From Anaerobacillus alkalilacustris (GTDB lineage: Bacteria; Bacillota; Bacilli; Bacillales; Anaerobacillaceae), in assembly GCF_001866005.1 (NCBI RefSeq), contig NZ_MLQR01000001.1, positions 579,978 through 643,977 of the forward strand: a stretch of DNA of 64,000 nt. Reading direction: 5' to 3'. Position numbers and translations under genes: made by a program. Every line of letters starts with the position of its first letter. Position 1 is the stretch's first letter. Of the stretch, positions 21,388-31,363 are shown in pieces. The notes under the pieces were generated by a model. The model worked only from the letters and a program-made list of their open reading frames with translations. It was not told the DNA's origin and made no database searches.

Positions 21388-23166
21388 ATGTCTGAAAAAA
21401 TGTATAAAAAAAGCTTTATAACTAAGATTGTCATTCTCATATTGATGGTTAGTTTAATTCCAACCATTTTTAATAGCTCCATCTTTTATTTTTCATCATC
21501 AAACATTATAAAAGAAAACGTAAGGGAAGCATCATTGCAATCTGCTCGTCAAGCAGTTGATTCATTGTCTTTTGTTTTATCAACTGGTAGTGATATGTCA
21601 GATCTGATTTATAGTAATATGAGACTGCAAGAGATCGTTAAACATGATCTATACGAAGAACTTCCTTTTTCCATAAGTCATGACGAATATATGGTTTCCT
21701 ATTTAAATGAACAAACATTTGCTAGCTCCTTTGTAAGAATGATTTATATATTGAAGGAAGAAGGTAGAAGTTGGGGAAGTGGAGATTTTTCTCGATATAA
21801 ATTCACTCAATATAATTCTCATGAACTAGATTGGTTAAATGAAACCATTGAGCTAGATGGTGAAATTTATTGGCAAGGACTTCAAATTGAGCGTTTCAGT
21901 GGAGCAGGTGAAGGTACAGAATACGTTTTGCCGATTAATCGGGTGATGAAGGATTTTGATAATTTAAATAATATTGCGTTTATACAAGTATTGTTAGATG
22001 GAAATGCAATTCTAGATAGTATAAACAAAATAAAATTAGGGAAAAGTGGGTATTTTTTTGTTGTCGATCAACATGGGAAAGTGGTGATTGATGCAAATAC
22101 TGAAAATATTAACCAAACAATTACTAACGAAACCTTGTTTTATCATGTTATAAATACAAATGATCTAGAATTTGAGTATAAAGATGAGGGAATACCTTAC
22201 TATGGTGTTAAACAATTACTTTCAAACGGTTGGACAATCGTAGGAATTGTTCCCGTTGAAGAAATTACTGGCCAATTAACAACGATTCAAATGATTGTCC
22301 TGTTAAGTTCAATAGGTTTTGCAACCCTCGCAATATTCATTGGTTATATACTTGCTTATCGTGTTACAAACCCTATGAAAGTACTTACAAGCCAAATGAA
22401 ACAAGTAGGTAAAGGTAATCTAAATGTCAGAACTAGTGTAAAAACATCTGATGAAATTGGGATGATGAGCTTAGAATTTAATCGTATGGTAGAGAAAGTT
22501 GAACAATTAATGGAACAAGTAAAAATGGAACAAATTCAAAAAAAAGATGCTGAAATACGGGCGGTTAAACACCGTATTAATCCTCACTTTTTATTTAATA
22601 CGTTAAGTACAATTCGTTGGTTAGTGAAATTTAACCAGGTTGATCGTGCAAACACCGCTTTATCTGCGTTAACCAAATTACTTGAGGCTAACATGGGGAA
22701 AAAAGGAACGTTTGTGACACTTAGTGAAGAAGTAGATATTATACAAAAGTTCATTGATATTATGGAAATTCGGTATGATCAAAAATTCTTTTTAGAATTG
22801 AATATTGATAATGAAGTAAGTAATTTTCTTATTCCACAAATGATTTTACAACCAGTTGTAGAAAACTCAATCTTCCATGGTATCGTTCCATTAGGGATTG
22901 AGGGAGTAATAAAAATATCTGCACATAAATTAGAAAGTGGAGTTGAAATTGAAATTACTGATAACGGTAAAGGAATTGAACAAGACACTTTAAACAAACT
23001 TCAACGAACGGGTTTATCTAATGAGGTTTCTACTGGGATCGGACTACTACATATATTCGATTCTGTTAAGCTTTATTTTAACCCAGAGTCAACAGTTGAT
23101 ATTAATAGCAGTAATACCGGAACAATTGTTAGGTTGTTTCTGTTATCAAAAGATGGAGGTGAATAG
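21388..23166 (+). CDS. YesM-type sensor histidine kinase 1
   Basis: 592 residues. Helix 1 at about residues 10-32, an extracellular dCache-like sensor to about 290, helix 2 (IVLLSSIGFATLAIFIGYILAY), HAMP (VTNPMKVLTSQMKQVGKGNLNVRTS), His_kinase (KHRINPHFLFNTLSTIRWL, His400), and HATPase with DNGKGIEQ and GIGLLHIFDSV. It would sense an extracellular sugar, directly or through the lipoprotein at 23869, and phosphorylate a YesN-type regulator. GAGGGA precedes ATG 21388. Its partner regulator gene, 5 bp away, has lost the DNA-binding domain. About 60% similar by eye to the kinase at 48285. Confidence 0.92.
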   Translation: MSEKMYKKSFITKIVILILMVSLIPTIFNSSIFYFSSSNIIKENVREASLQSARQAVDSLSFVLSTGSDMSDLIYSNMRLQEIVKHDLYEELPFSISHDEYMVSYLNEQTFASSFVRMIYILKEEGRSWGSGDFSRYKFTQYNSHELDWLNETIELDGEIYWQGLQIERFSGAGEGTEYVLPINRVMKDFDNLNNIAFIQVLLDGNAILDSINKIKLGKSGYFFVVDQHGKVVIDANTENINQTITNETLFYHVINTNDLEFEYKDEGIPYYGVKQLLSNGWTIVGIVPVEEITGQLTTIQMIVLLSSIGFATLAIFIGYILAYRVTNPMKVLTSQMKQVGKGNLNVRTSVKTSDEIGMMSLEFNRMVEKVEQLMEQVKMEQIQKKDAEIRAVKHRINPHFLFNTLSTIRWLVKFNQVDRANTALSALTKLLEANMGKKGTFVTLSEEVDIIQKFIDIMEIRYDQKFFLELNIDNEVSNFLIPQMILQPVVENSIFHGIVPLGIEGVIKISAHKLESGVEIEITDNGKGIEQDTLNKLQRTGLSNEVSTGIGLLHIFDSVKLYFNPESTVDINSSNTGTIVRLFLLSKDGGE

Positions 23167-23171
23167 AAAGA

Positions 23172-23561
23172 ATGTATCATGTTATGATCGTTGATGATGA
23201 GCCAATATCTAGAATAGGTTTAAAGTCTTCTATTAATTGGAAACAAGAAGGATTAAACATAATAGGGGACTTTCCAAATGGTGGTAAGGCATATGAGGCG
23301 ATGGAGAATAATCATGTAGACATACTAATTACAGATATTAATATGCCAGTCATGGATGGGCTAACCCTAATGAAAAAGGGAATGGAAATCTTTCCAAAGT
23401 TAAAGGTTATATTAGTTAGTAGTTACAGCAACTTTGAATATGTCAAAGAAGCAATAATATATGGAGCAATTGATTATATACTAAAGCCGACATTGGAACA
23501 AGAAGATTTCTTACAATTAATTCGAAAATGTGTTCAAAAATTAGATGAAGAAAAAAAGTGA
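23172..23561 (+). CDS. Response regulator reduced to its receiver domain
   Basis: 129 residues containing a complete receiver: VDDEP acidic pocket, Asp55 in ITDINMPVMDG, SSY switch and Lys in LKPTLEQ. It closely matches the first 125 residues of the 511-residue YesN-type regulator at 50074, but ends EEKK-stop where that protein continues into linker and AraC domains. The stop is followed within 30 bp by a hairpin repeat, and a stretch resembling the lost AraC end lies at 23779-23850. It is a truncation product, or possibly a receiver-only phosphate sink. The kinase stop overlaps its GGAGGTGA ribosome site. Confidence 0.85.
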   Translation: MYHVMIVDDEPISRIGLKSSINWKQEGLNIIGDFPNGGKAYEAMENNHVDILITDINMPVMDGLTLMKKGMEIFPKLKVILVSSYSNFEYVKEAIIYGAIDYILKPTLEQEDFLQLIRKCVQKLDEEKK

Positions 23562-23590
23562 AATATTGATACTGACTACATTTTTAATTA

Positions 23591-23695
23591 AAATTTATCC
23601 CACTTAAGCAGTAAGACCCCTATCTCAAAACGTAAGAAAATCGAAAAGTTTGGTGGGGAATGAAGAAAAACCCCACTGATTGAAGTTCAGCTTTA
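23591..23695. repeat. Hairpin-rich repeat, copy 2, at the truncation of the regulator gene
   Basis: Starts AAATTTATCCCACT and ends TTGAAGTTCAGCTTTA. Internally GTAAGACCCC, then GGTGGGG...ACCCCACTGATT forms a stem. The copy at 42386 has the same two ends without the middle 48 bp. No coding sequence lies inside. Confidence 0.65.
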
Positions 23696-23778
23696 TATCA
23701 CTCACCTACTGAAATAACATTGCAATAATTAATATTCAGAAAAATATATGGAGGTACAGTGATTTTTTTTAATTATGT

Positions 23779-23853
23779 TAAGTATTTTAGTATGCTATTT
23801 CAAGGATAAAAGAATATGCTCCAGTTAATCTTCCTTATTAAAGCAAGAAAGTA
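23779..23853 (+). pseudogene. Possible remnant of the AraC-domain end of the truncated regulator
   Basis: The stretch AAGTATTTTAGTATGCTATT resembles the intact gene at 51390-51410 and 51535-51555 (YFSxLF helix). YAPVN can be read just after it, where the intact protein has YSPVDYR, and GTAGGGGTGA follows in the place of its stop and ribosome site. Short and degenerate, so uncertain. Confidence 0.35.
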
Positions 23854-23868
23854 GGGGTGAAAATATAG

Positions 23869-25119
23869 ATGCAACAAGTTAATACTCTAATCCTGATAAT
23901 TGGAATGATGATCGTTTCAGGTTGCGGAAACCAAACCATCATAGGAAACAAAAGTCCTACAATAGATGTTGATCCAACGAAAGAAGAGATTGTCATTTGG
24001 CATACGTATGGTGAAAAAGAAAGATATGTGTTTGAAAATGTCATTCCTTTATTTGAAGAGGAACATCCAACAATTCAGGTGAAATCTGTTAATCAGCCAT
24101 ATAATGCAGAATTAATAGCTACACTAATATCTAGAGCATCAGCTAATAAGCCGCCTGATATTATCAGAATGGATATGGCCTGGGTCCCTTCGTTTGCAGA
24201 GCTTGGGCTTATATATCCAGTAAGTGAGTTTCAAGATATCCATGAAATAAAATTTCAATTTTATGAAGAACCATTAAAGTCAAACTTATACAAAGGAAAA
24301 TATTATGGACTACCTTTAAATACAAACACAAAGGTTTCCATCTACAATAAAGAGTTATTAAAAGCTTCAGGATTGAAAAAACCACCTGAAACGATGGACG
24401 AGTTCATTAATATCATTGAGAAAAACAAGTATACAGTTGTAATCGAAACATTTAATTTATGGGATACTTTACATTATTTTTATGGGCTTGGTGGTGTGTT
24501 TATCGATCCAACAAACTCAAAAGCTACTGGGTACTTAGATAGTGAACAGAGTATTGCTGCTGCTAGGCAACTGTTAACCCTTTTTCAAAAGGGTTATTTT
24601 GTAGTATCGCCAGGTAATAAATGGCATAGTGTTATAGAGGGTGAATATTTTTCTAATGACGAAGGTCCGTGGTTTTACAGTGTCAATTCAAAAGAACATA
24701 TTGATTTCATTAATGATGTAACAGTTGCAGCACCGTTTCCAATAAGTAATGGGAAAAGAGCTGTTTTAGGTGGAGAAAACTTAGTGATCTCTAATGGATC
24801 AAAACATAAGGAAGCAGCTTGGACATTTATCAAATGGATGACAAATGTTGTGCCACAAACATATATGGCACAAACTGGTTTAATTCCGACAAATAAATTT
24901 GTAGAACTGTCAGGTTTTTATGATCCATATCCATATTATCAAACATATTTAGAGGGGATTGAAGATGCCCTGTTACGCCCAATTGTACCGCAGTGGTGGA
25001 ATATCGAGGAAATCTATAATAAGTACTTTATACTTATTTTATCTGAAAAAATAAGTATAGAAGAAGGTTTAACAAAAGCAGCATTTGAAATAGATGAAAT
25101 TCTTACAAAAATAAACTGA
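23869..25119 (+). CDS. Extracellular solute-binding lipoprotein (family 1) of sensor set 1
   Basis: 416 residues. The signal peptide ends IVSGCGNQ (lipobox, lipidated Cys near residue 19). The mature part is a type II sugar-binding fold of the MalE/SBP_bac_1 kind: EEIVIWHTYGEKE, YYGLPLNTNTKVSIYNKELL, NDEGPWFY, AAPFPISNGKRAVLGGENLVIS, AAWTFIKWMT. No permease follows; it sits behind a kinase and regulator, like its homolog at 51621. It is therefore more likely a co-sensor for the kinase than a transport receptor, which is inference. AGGGGTGA precedes ATG 23869. Confidence 0.87.
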   Translation: MQQVNTLILIIGMMIVSGCGNQTIIGNKSPTIDVDPTKEEIVIWHTYGEKERYVFENVIPLFEEEHPTIQVKSVNQPYNAELIATLISRASANKPPDIIRMDMAWVPSFAELGLIYPVSEFQDIHEIKFQFYEEPLKSNLYKGKYYGLPLNTNTKVSIYNKELLKASGLKKPPETMDEFINIIEKNKYTVVIETFNLWDTLHYFYGLGGVFIDPTNSKATGYLDSEQSIAAARQLLTLFQKGYFVVSPGNKWHSVIEGEYFSNDEGPWFYSVNSKEHIDFINDVTVAAPFPISNGKRAVLGGENLVISNGSKHKEAAWTFIKWMTNVVPQTYMAQTGLIPTNKFVELSGFYDPYPYYQTYLEGIEDALLRPIVPQWWNIEEIYNKYFILILSEKISIEEGLTKAAFEIDEILTKIN

Positions 25120-25203
25120 AAGGGTATAGAACTCTATTGATTGCGATAATGATCGTAAGATGAAGTGAAAAATATGAGCTCCATAAGGCCAGAATATTTA
25201 TTG

Positions 25204-25230
25204 AAAAAGCAGCTTAGGCTGCTTTTTTTG
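25204..25230 (+). terminator. Terminator after sensor set 1
   Basis: AAAAAGCAGC TTAG GCTGCTTTTTTT, the same type as after the binding-protein paralogs. Confidence 0.85.
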
Positions 25231-25343
25231 ACTTTATGGAGAATAATCGAACTAGATTAAAATACTTAGTAGATCAATTCAAAGTTGTTCAGCCAAGTAT
25301 CGGACCTACATACCATCTCGATGCTCTGTATTCAGTGTAAATA

Positions 25344-25535
25344 TTGAAAGCGGTGTCAAATATCTCTACAAACAATCACATTATACACTATATAGATAAT
25401 ATGTGAAAAATAGAACTTTTATTATAGTAAAAAAAAACACTTCACTCATAAAGGAAGCGGTTTCCTGATTTCTGTATTAAATAGATAATAAGTTTGTACA
25501 TGAAGTTTTCAAGTGATGTTATTAAAGCGGTTTCA
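25344..25535 (+). promoter_or_regulatory. Class I promoter with three cre-like sites before the polysaccharide transport locus
   Basis: Box AAAACACT (25434-25441) starts 27 bp before -35 TTTCCT (25461-25466); 17 bp; -10 GATAAT (25484-25489). Cre-like sites are TTGAAAGCGGTGTCAA (25344-25359), AAGGAAGCGGTTTCCT over the -35, and ATTAAAGCGGTTTCAA (25521 onward) downstream of the start point. The layout predicts activation by the class I factor and repression by CcpA or a LacI-family protein. The 477-bp gap holds no gene. Confidence 0.7.
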
Positions 25536-25596
25536 AAACCAACTTTGAAAATTAAATGTACAAAAAGTGACTAAATTCAAATTAAGGGGGATATGA

Positions 25597-27156
25597 ATGA
25601 AAAAAAGTTGTTTAATGTTAACCACTATTTTTGTAATATTTATGCTTCTAGCTGCTTGTTCGAAAGAAAGTGGTACAGACGAAACACCTAGTAATGATCA
25701 GCCAAATAGCGGGAACGATTATTCTGAATTTGTCGGTATTGATGAAGATGGAAACAGAATCCCTGATTGGAAGGAAAGAGACATTGAATTAGTGTATGCG
25801 AGTAAATTCTATGGTGAAAATGATGAAGTAAATTCGATTTGGCTAAACATTGAAAAGTTTATGGAGAAATATCCAAATATTACCGTCATTCGTGATCGTC
25901 AGTTTGCCGCTGATGCAGATGATTTTACGCAAATGGAAATGCTGACTGCAAGAGCAATGGAAGGTAGTTTACCTGATATTTTTTATTCTCCACTTTCAGC
26001 AGAATCCTATGACCGAGAGTTAACGTTAGATTTAACTCCTTATATTGAAACTGATGAGGAAGCCAAGTGGATTTCTGAAAATGCAAGAGCTTTCATGCAA
26101 ACCTATGATGGTGCAGAAATTTATGGTATTCCTTGGATGTCTGTTGGACAATTTGTTGGAATCAATACAAGACTTCTTAGAGAAAACAATATTGCCATCC
26201 CAAGCTATGATTGGACTTATCAGGATTATGAAAGTTTACGAAGTGAAATTGCTAAATTGACTCCAGATAACCCTATTTTCCCTGGTGTTATTGACCTTTC
26301 TGAGCTTGGTCCTCATTATTTCGATAGTATTCCAAATGGATGGAAAGGCTACAATGTCGAGACAGGAAGATGGGATTTAGCTAACAGTAAAGGATTTGGT
26401 CAATGGTTCGAACGCTTTGCACGAGAAGGAAAAGAAGGATTACATTTCTATGATTTATCGGAAGAAGAAAGAATTGAGAAAGTTGGAAACTTAGGATGGG
26501 CTTGGGGTGACGGTTTACAAGTCATTGAAAGTATGTGGATGTACGCACTAAGTGGCGATATAAATGAACTAGTTGTCAACCGTGAAATGGAAATTGACAT
26601 TTACCCTATGCCTCAAGCTCCAGCAGGTGGTACGACTAGTCTTCGTGCATACTATGACACATTGAGCTTGTCAAGTGAATTGGAAGACGATCCAGTGAAA
26701 GCAGAAGCTGCGTTTCAATTGTTAAAGTGGCTTACGTATGGTGAGGAAGGATTAAAATCAAGATGGGCATTGATTGAAGAATATACTGGCTTGCCTGAGG
26801 ATGCTCCTTTACGAGCAGAAGAGTCATTGATGAATTTCGTTCAAGGTTGGCCGATTACTACCAATCCTGAAGTATTACAACATCATCCTCTTGTTGTTGG
26901 CTTCCCAGAGGACAGCTCTCTAGCAGTTTATAACTTTGAAGCATTCAGAAATGAAGATTTCCAACAGCAATTAGCAAATCCAATACCTTATCCTAGACAA
27001 ATTCCGGGTGTTGCCGATGCATTTACTCAATTAAATACGTGGGAAATTATGCACCAAATGAGAGATGAAGGGATTAGTTACAATGATATTGCCGAAGAAT
27101 GGGATCTAATGATGAATGAGTATCTCGATGACTATCTAAGACAGTATAACAGATAA
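25597..27156 (+). CDS. Sugar ABC transporter solute-binding lipoprotein
   Basis: 519 residues. Signal peptide with lipobox FMLLAACSKES, an acidic Asn/Ser/Glu linker to about residue 50, then a large family 1 binding fold: RDIELVYASKFYGEN, PDIFYSP, YGIPWMSVGQFVGINTRLL, AAFQLLKWLTYGEEGLK. The length is that of Paenibacillus/Bacillus oligosaccharide-binding lipoproteins (LplA/YtcQ-like). It leads a locus with four permeases and may serve the second pair (36512-38365), which lacks another binding protein. Expressed from a class I promoter with cre-like sites. Confidence 0.88.
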   Translation: MKKSCLMLTTIFVIFMLLAACSKESGTDETPSNDQPNSGNDYSEFVGIDEDGNRIPDWKERDIELVYASKFYGENDEVNSIWLNIEKFMEKYPNITVIRDRQFAADADDFTQMEMLTARAMEGSLPDIFYSPLSAESYDRELTLDLTPYIETDEEAKWISENARAFMQTYDGAEIYGIPWMSVGQFVGINTRLLRENNIAIPSYDWTYQDYESLRSEIAKLTPDNPIFPGVIDLSELGPHYFDSIPNGWKGYNVETGRWDLANSKGFGQWFERFAREGKEGLHFYDLSEEERIEKVGNLGWAWGDGLQVIESMWMYALSGDINELVVNREMEIDIYPMPQAPAGGTTSLRAYYDTLSLSSELEDDPVKAEAAFQLLKWLTYGEEGLKSRWALIEEYTGLPEDAPLRAEESLMNFVQGWPITTNPEVLQHHPLVVGFPEDSSLAVYNFEAFRNEDFQQQLANPIPYPRQIPGVADAFTQLNTWEIMHQMRDEGISYNDIAEEWDLMMNEYLDDYLRQYNR

Positions 27157-27354
27157 TAAAGTTTGAGGTAGAGGATAACAACTAGAATTTGTTTGAAACA
27201 GTTAAATTATAAGTGCCTGTAAGAATGAGGGAGTCCTTCCAAATAGACTAGTTAGTTTTTATGACATTACTAAACTAAAACTGGTATGGGCTCCTTATAC
27301 CTATTAAATTTATAAACTATAATTTTAAAAATTATTTGTATAGGTTGGGATCAT

Positions 27355-30300
27355 ATGACGAGAAAAAAAACGATCTTGTACACGATTTCCGCCCTTTTGA
27401 TCATTGCGTTCGCTATTATTCTTTTAATTGGAAAAGAAAATAGGAATAATAGTTTTGCAGAGCAATTATCAAAAGCCGATTATGAGCGTAGTATGGCTGC
27501 AATTGAAGCATATATTAGTGGGTTTCAGTCCGATAGTAATTATTATAGTGTGATGAAACAGTGGCTCACAGAACAGCTGTCAAATCCTACTAAAAGCTAT
27601 ACGATTGACCAGTCGCTCATTCATGGCGGAAAAATCTATGAAAACTCAAAAAATAATGGATATGGTAGTGACGTGATCTATGTAGAGCCAGGAGATCAAT
27701 TATCCTTTGAAGTGGAAGTGAATGAAGATGGACTTTATGAATTATGGCTTGATTATTATATTTTAGAGACGAGTCATTTAAATCCTGAGCTTGCTATTTT
27801 GGTTAACAATGAGATTCAGTACAACGAGATGAATAGAATTACCCTCTCAATGGATTGGCAACCGGTTGCACTTGAAGGGGGACTAAAATATGACCGCTAT
27901 GGAGATGAACTAACTCCTAGATCAGAGTTAATTTCCGATTGGAAAAGGGAAGGCTTGGTTGATCCTAATTATTTCTTTACTGGACCTTTAAAATTTAAGC
28001 TGGATAAAGGGATCAATTTAATTAGTATTTCTCTCAACGAAGGCTATCTTTTAATTGGCGAAATCACAGTTAAAAATCAACCCGTTACGATACCTACGTA
28101 TGAAGAATACCGTACGATGCTAACGACTGAAAATAGCTCTTCAGAGAAACTTATCACGATTGAAGCAGAAGGTATGTCACTGAAAAGTAGGCAAAGTATT
28201 AGACCGAAGTATGTTCGAGATCCTCAAGTGACTCCGTATGAGTACAAGACGAGAGTTCTCAATGTATTGGATGGTTATTCTTTCGGTGATAGTGGTGACA
28301 GAGTCGAATATCAGTTCAATGTGGAGGAAAGTGGCTATTATCATCTTACACTGAAATATTCTCAAGATACGAATAACGGAATGCCGACACAAAGAAGAAT
28401 AGAAATCAATGGTGAAGTACCGTTTCAAGAGCTGGAATTATATATGTTCGATTATTCTAGCAGTTGGAAAAATGAAACACTAAAAGATGAAGACGGTAAT
28501 TATTTTGAAATCTTTTTAGACAAAGGGCAACACACTCTTACCTTATCCATTAATAATTCTAACGTGAGGGATGTTTATCATGAACTTCTTACGACATTGG
28601 AAGCGATGGATTCAATTTCTAGAGATATTTTACGCTTAACAGGAGGTCTCGTAGATAGAAAACGTGTATGGAGAATTGAGAGATATATCCCGGATATATC
28701 TAATTATTTATATGGGATTGCTGAAAGGATTGAAGAACAAAGGGTTGCTCTTATCGAACTAACAGGAAAAGATGATTTACCAGTAATGAATGAGCTTGAA
28801 GTTGCTTATCAGTTAATTCGACAATTTGCGGAGAAACCAGATGACTTACCAAATTACATGACAAGATTTAATGAAGGGCAATCATCAGCCTATGGTCGAA
28901 TTCAAACGATATTACCGATGCTCGTTTATAATCCGATGCATTTGGATAAATTTTATTTTCATAGTGATATAGACTTACCTCGACCGAATGTGAGTGTTGT
29001 GACAAGTCTTGTTGAAGGTACTAAAGCGTTTGCGTATTCATTTTTTAATCCGAAATATAATGAAGCAGCGGTAATAGAAGATGATACAATCGAGGTTTGG
29101 GTAAATCAATCGAGATTATATGTAGAGATTATGCAGCGGATGATTGATGAACAGTTTACACCAAATACAGGAATTAAAGTTAATCTTTCCTTATTGCCTG
29201 ATGAAAATAAAATTATTTTATCCAATGCAGCAGACAGTACCCCAGATGCAGCGTTAGGGATAAGCCACGGTAGACCGTTTGAGTTAGCACTCCGTGGAAT
29301 TGTTGAGGATTTACGTACTTATGGCGGTTTTTTTGAGTTAGCCAAGCAGTATAATCCAAATACATTTGTTCCATTTATTTATGATGAAGGTGTATATGCA
29401 ATGCCAGAAACGCAAGATGTTAAGCTACTCTTTTACCGTAAGGATATTCTAGAGTTCCTTGGTGAAGAGCCGCCCGAAACGTGGGAAGATGTCGTTAGCC
29501 TTATTCCGATGCTCCAAAGATATGATATGAATTTCTTTGTTCCGCTCGGAGCGGATAGTGCCTATAAAGGCTTTGATACAACTACGCCGTTTATCTACCA
29601 ATTTGGAGGAGAGCTTTATAATGAGACGGGTAGTGGGAGTGTAATTAATCAAGGAGGAGCTTATGAAGCCTTTGATTTTATGACTAGCTTGTTTACGGTT
29701 TATAATATGCCGATTACTACTTCTGCTTTTTATCAAAATTTCAGAAACGGGAAATCACCAGTAGGGATAGGGGATGCAAACCTCTATATTCAGTTAAAAC
29801 ATGCGGCGCCAGAGTTAGCTGGACAATGGGGAATGATGCCAATACCTGGAGTGGAAAATGATCAAGGTGTGATTGAACGTTGGGATCCTACCTATGGAAG
29901 TACGGCAATCTTGTTTAGTGCAAGCGATAAAAAAGAGAAAGCATGGAATTTTATTAAATGGTGGACAAGTGCTGAGACACAAAGTTCGTTTTCCTACGAT
30001 ATTCAAGCAACATTAGGAAATCAGTTTCTTTATTTAACAGCAAACATTGATGGTTTTAGTAATAGTGCATGGCCATCAGAATCAAAAAGTGCGATTTTAG
30101 AGCAATGGGAATGGATCCAAGCAACAGGGAAAGTCCCTGGAGATTATATGGTGGAACGTGAAATCAGTAATGCATGGAATAAAGTCGTGTTCGATCGAGA
30201 AAATCCACGGGTGGCTATTGATAATGCTGTGAAAACCATCGATCGAGAATTGGAACGAAAGCTAAGGGAGTTTGGATATATTGAAAATAGTCAGCTTATC

Positions 30301-30369
30301 AAACCTTACTTTGTTCCAACGATAGAAAATGTAGAAAAGTGGGTGAGACCAGATGGAAAAGAGCACTAG
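27355..30369 (+). CDS. Large membrane-anchored binding protein: two beta-sandwich domains plus solute-binding domain
   Basis: 1004 residues. One N-terminal helix (LYTISALLIIAFAIILLIG) and no lipobox. Residues about 100-240 and 265-400 are two related beta-rich modules (DQLSFEVEVNEDGLYELWLDYY; DRVEYQFNVEESGYYHLTLKYS) that look like carbohydrate-binding modules. A helical linker follows, then from about 570 a family 1 binding fold (DTIEVWVNQSRLYVEIMQRM, YAMPETQDVKLLFYRKDIL, KAWNFIKWWTSAETQ). It probably captures a large glycan at the surface and passes it to the permeases just downstream, whose gene overlaps its end by 17 bp. The fused binding modules are unusual for an ABC receptor. Confidence 0.85.
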   Translation: MTRKKTILYTISALLIIAFAIILLIGKENRNNSFAEQLSKADYERSMAAIEAYISGFQSDSNYYSVMKQWLTEQLSNPTKSYTIDQSLIHGGKIYENSKNNGYGSDVIYVEPGDQLSFEVEVNEDGLYELWLDYYILETSHLNPELAILVNNEIQYNEMNRITLSMDWQPVALEGGLKYDRYGDELTPRSELISDWKREGLVDPNYFFTGPLKFKLDKGINLISISLNEGYLLIGEITVKNQPVTIPTYEEYRTMLTTENSSSEKLITIEAEGMSLKSRQSIRPKYVRDPQVTPYEYKTRVLNVLDGYSFGDSGDRVEYQFNVEESGYYHLTLKYSQDTNNGMPTQRRIEINGEVPFQELELYMFDYSSSWKNETLKDEDGNYFEIFLDKGQHTLTLSINNSNVRDVYHELLTTLEAMDSISRDILRLTGGLVDRKRVWRIERYIPDISNYLYGIAERIEEQRVALIELTGKDDLPVMNELEVAYQLIRQFAEKPDDLPNYMTRFNEGQSSAYGRIQTILPMLVYNPMHLDKFYFHSDIDLPRPNVSVVTSLVEGTKAFAYSFFNPKYNEAAVIEDDTIEVWVNQSRLYVEIMQRMIDEQFTPNTGIKVNLSLLPDENKIILSNAADSTPDAALGISHGRPFELALRGIVEDLRTYGGFFELAKQYNPNTFVPFIYDEGVYAMPETQDVKLLFYRKDILEFLGEEPPETWEDVVSLIPMLQRYDMNFFVPLGADSAYKGFDTTTPFIYQFGGELYNETGSGSVINQGGAYEAFDFMTSLFTVYNMPITTSAFYQNFRNGKSPVGIGDANLYIQLKHAAPELAGQWGMMPIPGVENDQGVIERWDPTYGSTAILFSASDKKEKAWNFIKWWTSAETQSSFSYDIQATLGNQFLYLTANIDGFSNSAWPSESKSAILEQWEWIQATGKVPGDYMVEREISNAWNKVVFDRENPRVAIDNAVKTIDRELERKLREFGYIENSQLIKPYFVPTIENVEKWVRPDGKEH

Positions 30370-31330
30370 TATGAATAAACCCGCTGTCAATCAGCCGATC
30401 TTCAATACTCCGATGAAGCCAAAGAAAAGAACGATAGTAGAACGATTGAAAACAATAAAAGATTCTCCTATGCTGTTTATTTTACCTTACGCTTCTCTTT
30501 TTACACTGCTTATTGTATTACCGGTTTTAGTAGCGGTACTCTTGTCTTTTACCTATTTTAATACGGTGCAGTTTCCTACCTTTGTAGGATTTCAAAACTA
30601 TATTGATTTATTTACAGGGGATACGGTTTTTTTACAGCATGCAATATCAAATACCTTGCTTTATGCGGTAATTGTCGGACCAGTAGGATATATGATGGCT
30701 TTCTTTCTAGCATGGATGTTATCTCAGGTTCCTCATAATATTCGGACGATTTATACGGTCATCATTTATTCACCTTCCGTAACAGGGCCCGTCATGATGG
30801 CGATTGTATGGAGAGTGTTGTTTAGTGGAGATCAGGTCGGCTATTTAAACTATTGGTTATTAGAGTGGAACCTGGTTAAAGAGCCTGTTCAATTTTTACA
30901 ATCACCTGAATTTTTAGTTCCCGTTATGATTTTCATTGGACTTTGGGGAAGTATGGGAGTCGGGTTTCTAGCAATGTTAGCTGGATTGTTAAATATTGAC
31001 AAGACTTTATACGAAGCTGCAAGTATTGATGGGATAAGAAATCGCTGGCAAGAAGTGTTTTTTATTACGATCCCTTCCATGAAGCCTCAAATGTTATTTG
31101 GGGCGGTCATGGCGATTATTGGTACATTTAATGCGGCAGGTATAGCGGCAACACTTAGTGGTGGTACACCACCACCACAATACGCGGGTTGGCTCATTGT
31201 CGATCATGCGAATGACTTCGGTTTTATTCGTTATGAATTGGGCTATGCATCTGCAGTGACGGTTGTACTTTTGTTAATCGTTGTCCTATTCAATAAAATC
31301 AGCTACAAATTATTTGGTGAAAGCAAATAA
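30353..31330 (+). CDS. Sugar ABC transporter permease (MalF/UgpA type), pair 1
   Basis: 325 residues with six main helices after a 40-residue basic tail. The EAA loop is YEAASIDGIRNRWQEVFFITIPSMK. Its start overlaps the preceding gene, so translation is coupled; ATG 30371 is an alternative. Forms the channel with the next gene. The ATPase must come from elsewhere (MsmX-type). Confidence 0.9.
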   Translation: MEKSTSMNKPAVNQPIFNTPMKPKKRTIVERLKTIKDSPMLFILPYASLFTLLIVLPVLVAVLLSFTYFNTVQFPTFVGFQNYIDLFTGDTVFLQHAISNTLLYAVIVGPVGYMMAFFLAWMLSQVPHNIRTIYTVIIYSPSVTGPVMMAIVWRVLFSGDQVGYLNYWLLEWNLVKEPVQFLQSPEFLVPVMIFIGLWGSMGVGFLAMLAGLLNIDKTLYEAASIDGIRNRWQEVFFITIPSMKPQMLFGAVMAIIGTFNAAGIAATLSGGTPPPQYAGWLIVDHANDFGFIRYELGYASAVTVVLLLIVVLFNKISYKLFGESK

Positions 31331-31363
31331 TTTCATTATTAAAGACAAAGAGTGGTGAAAACA

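Noticed and set aside
23562..23868. An intact insertion sequence downstream of the truncated regulator
   Set aside because: No transposase frame or complete terminal pair is present; only a 105-bp hairpin-rich element is seen.
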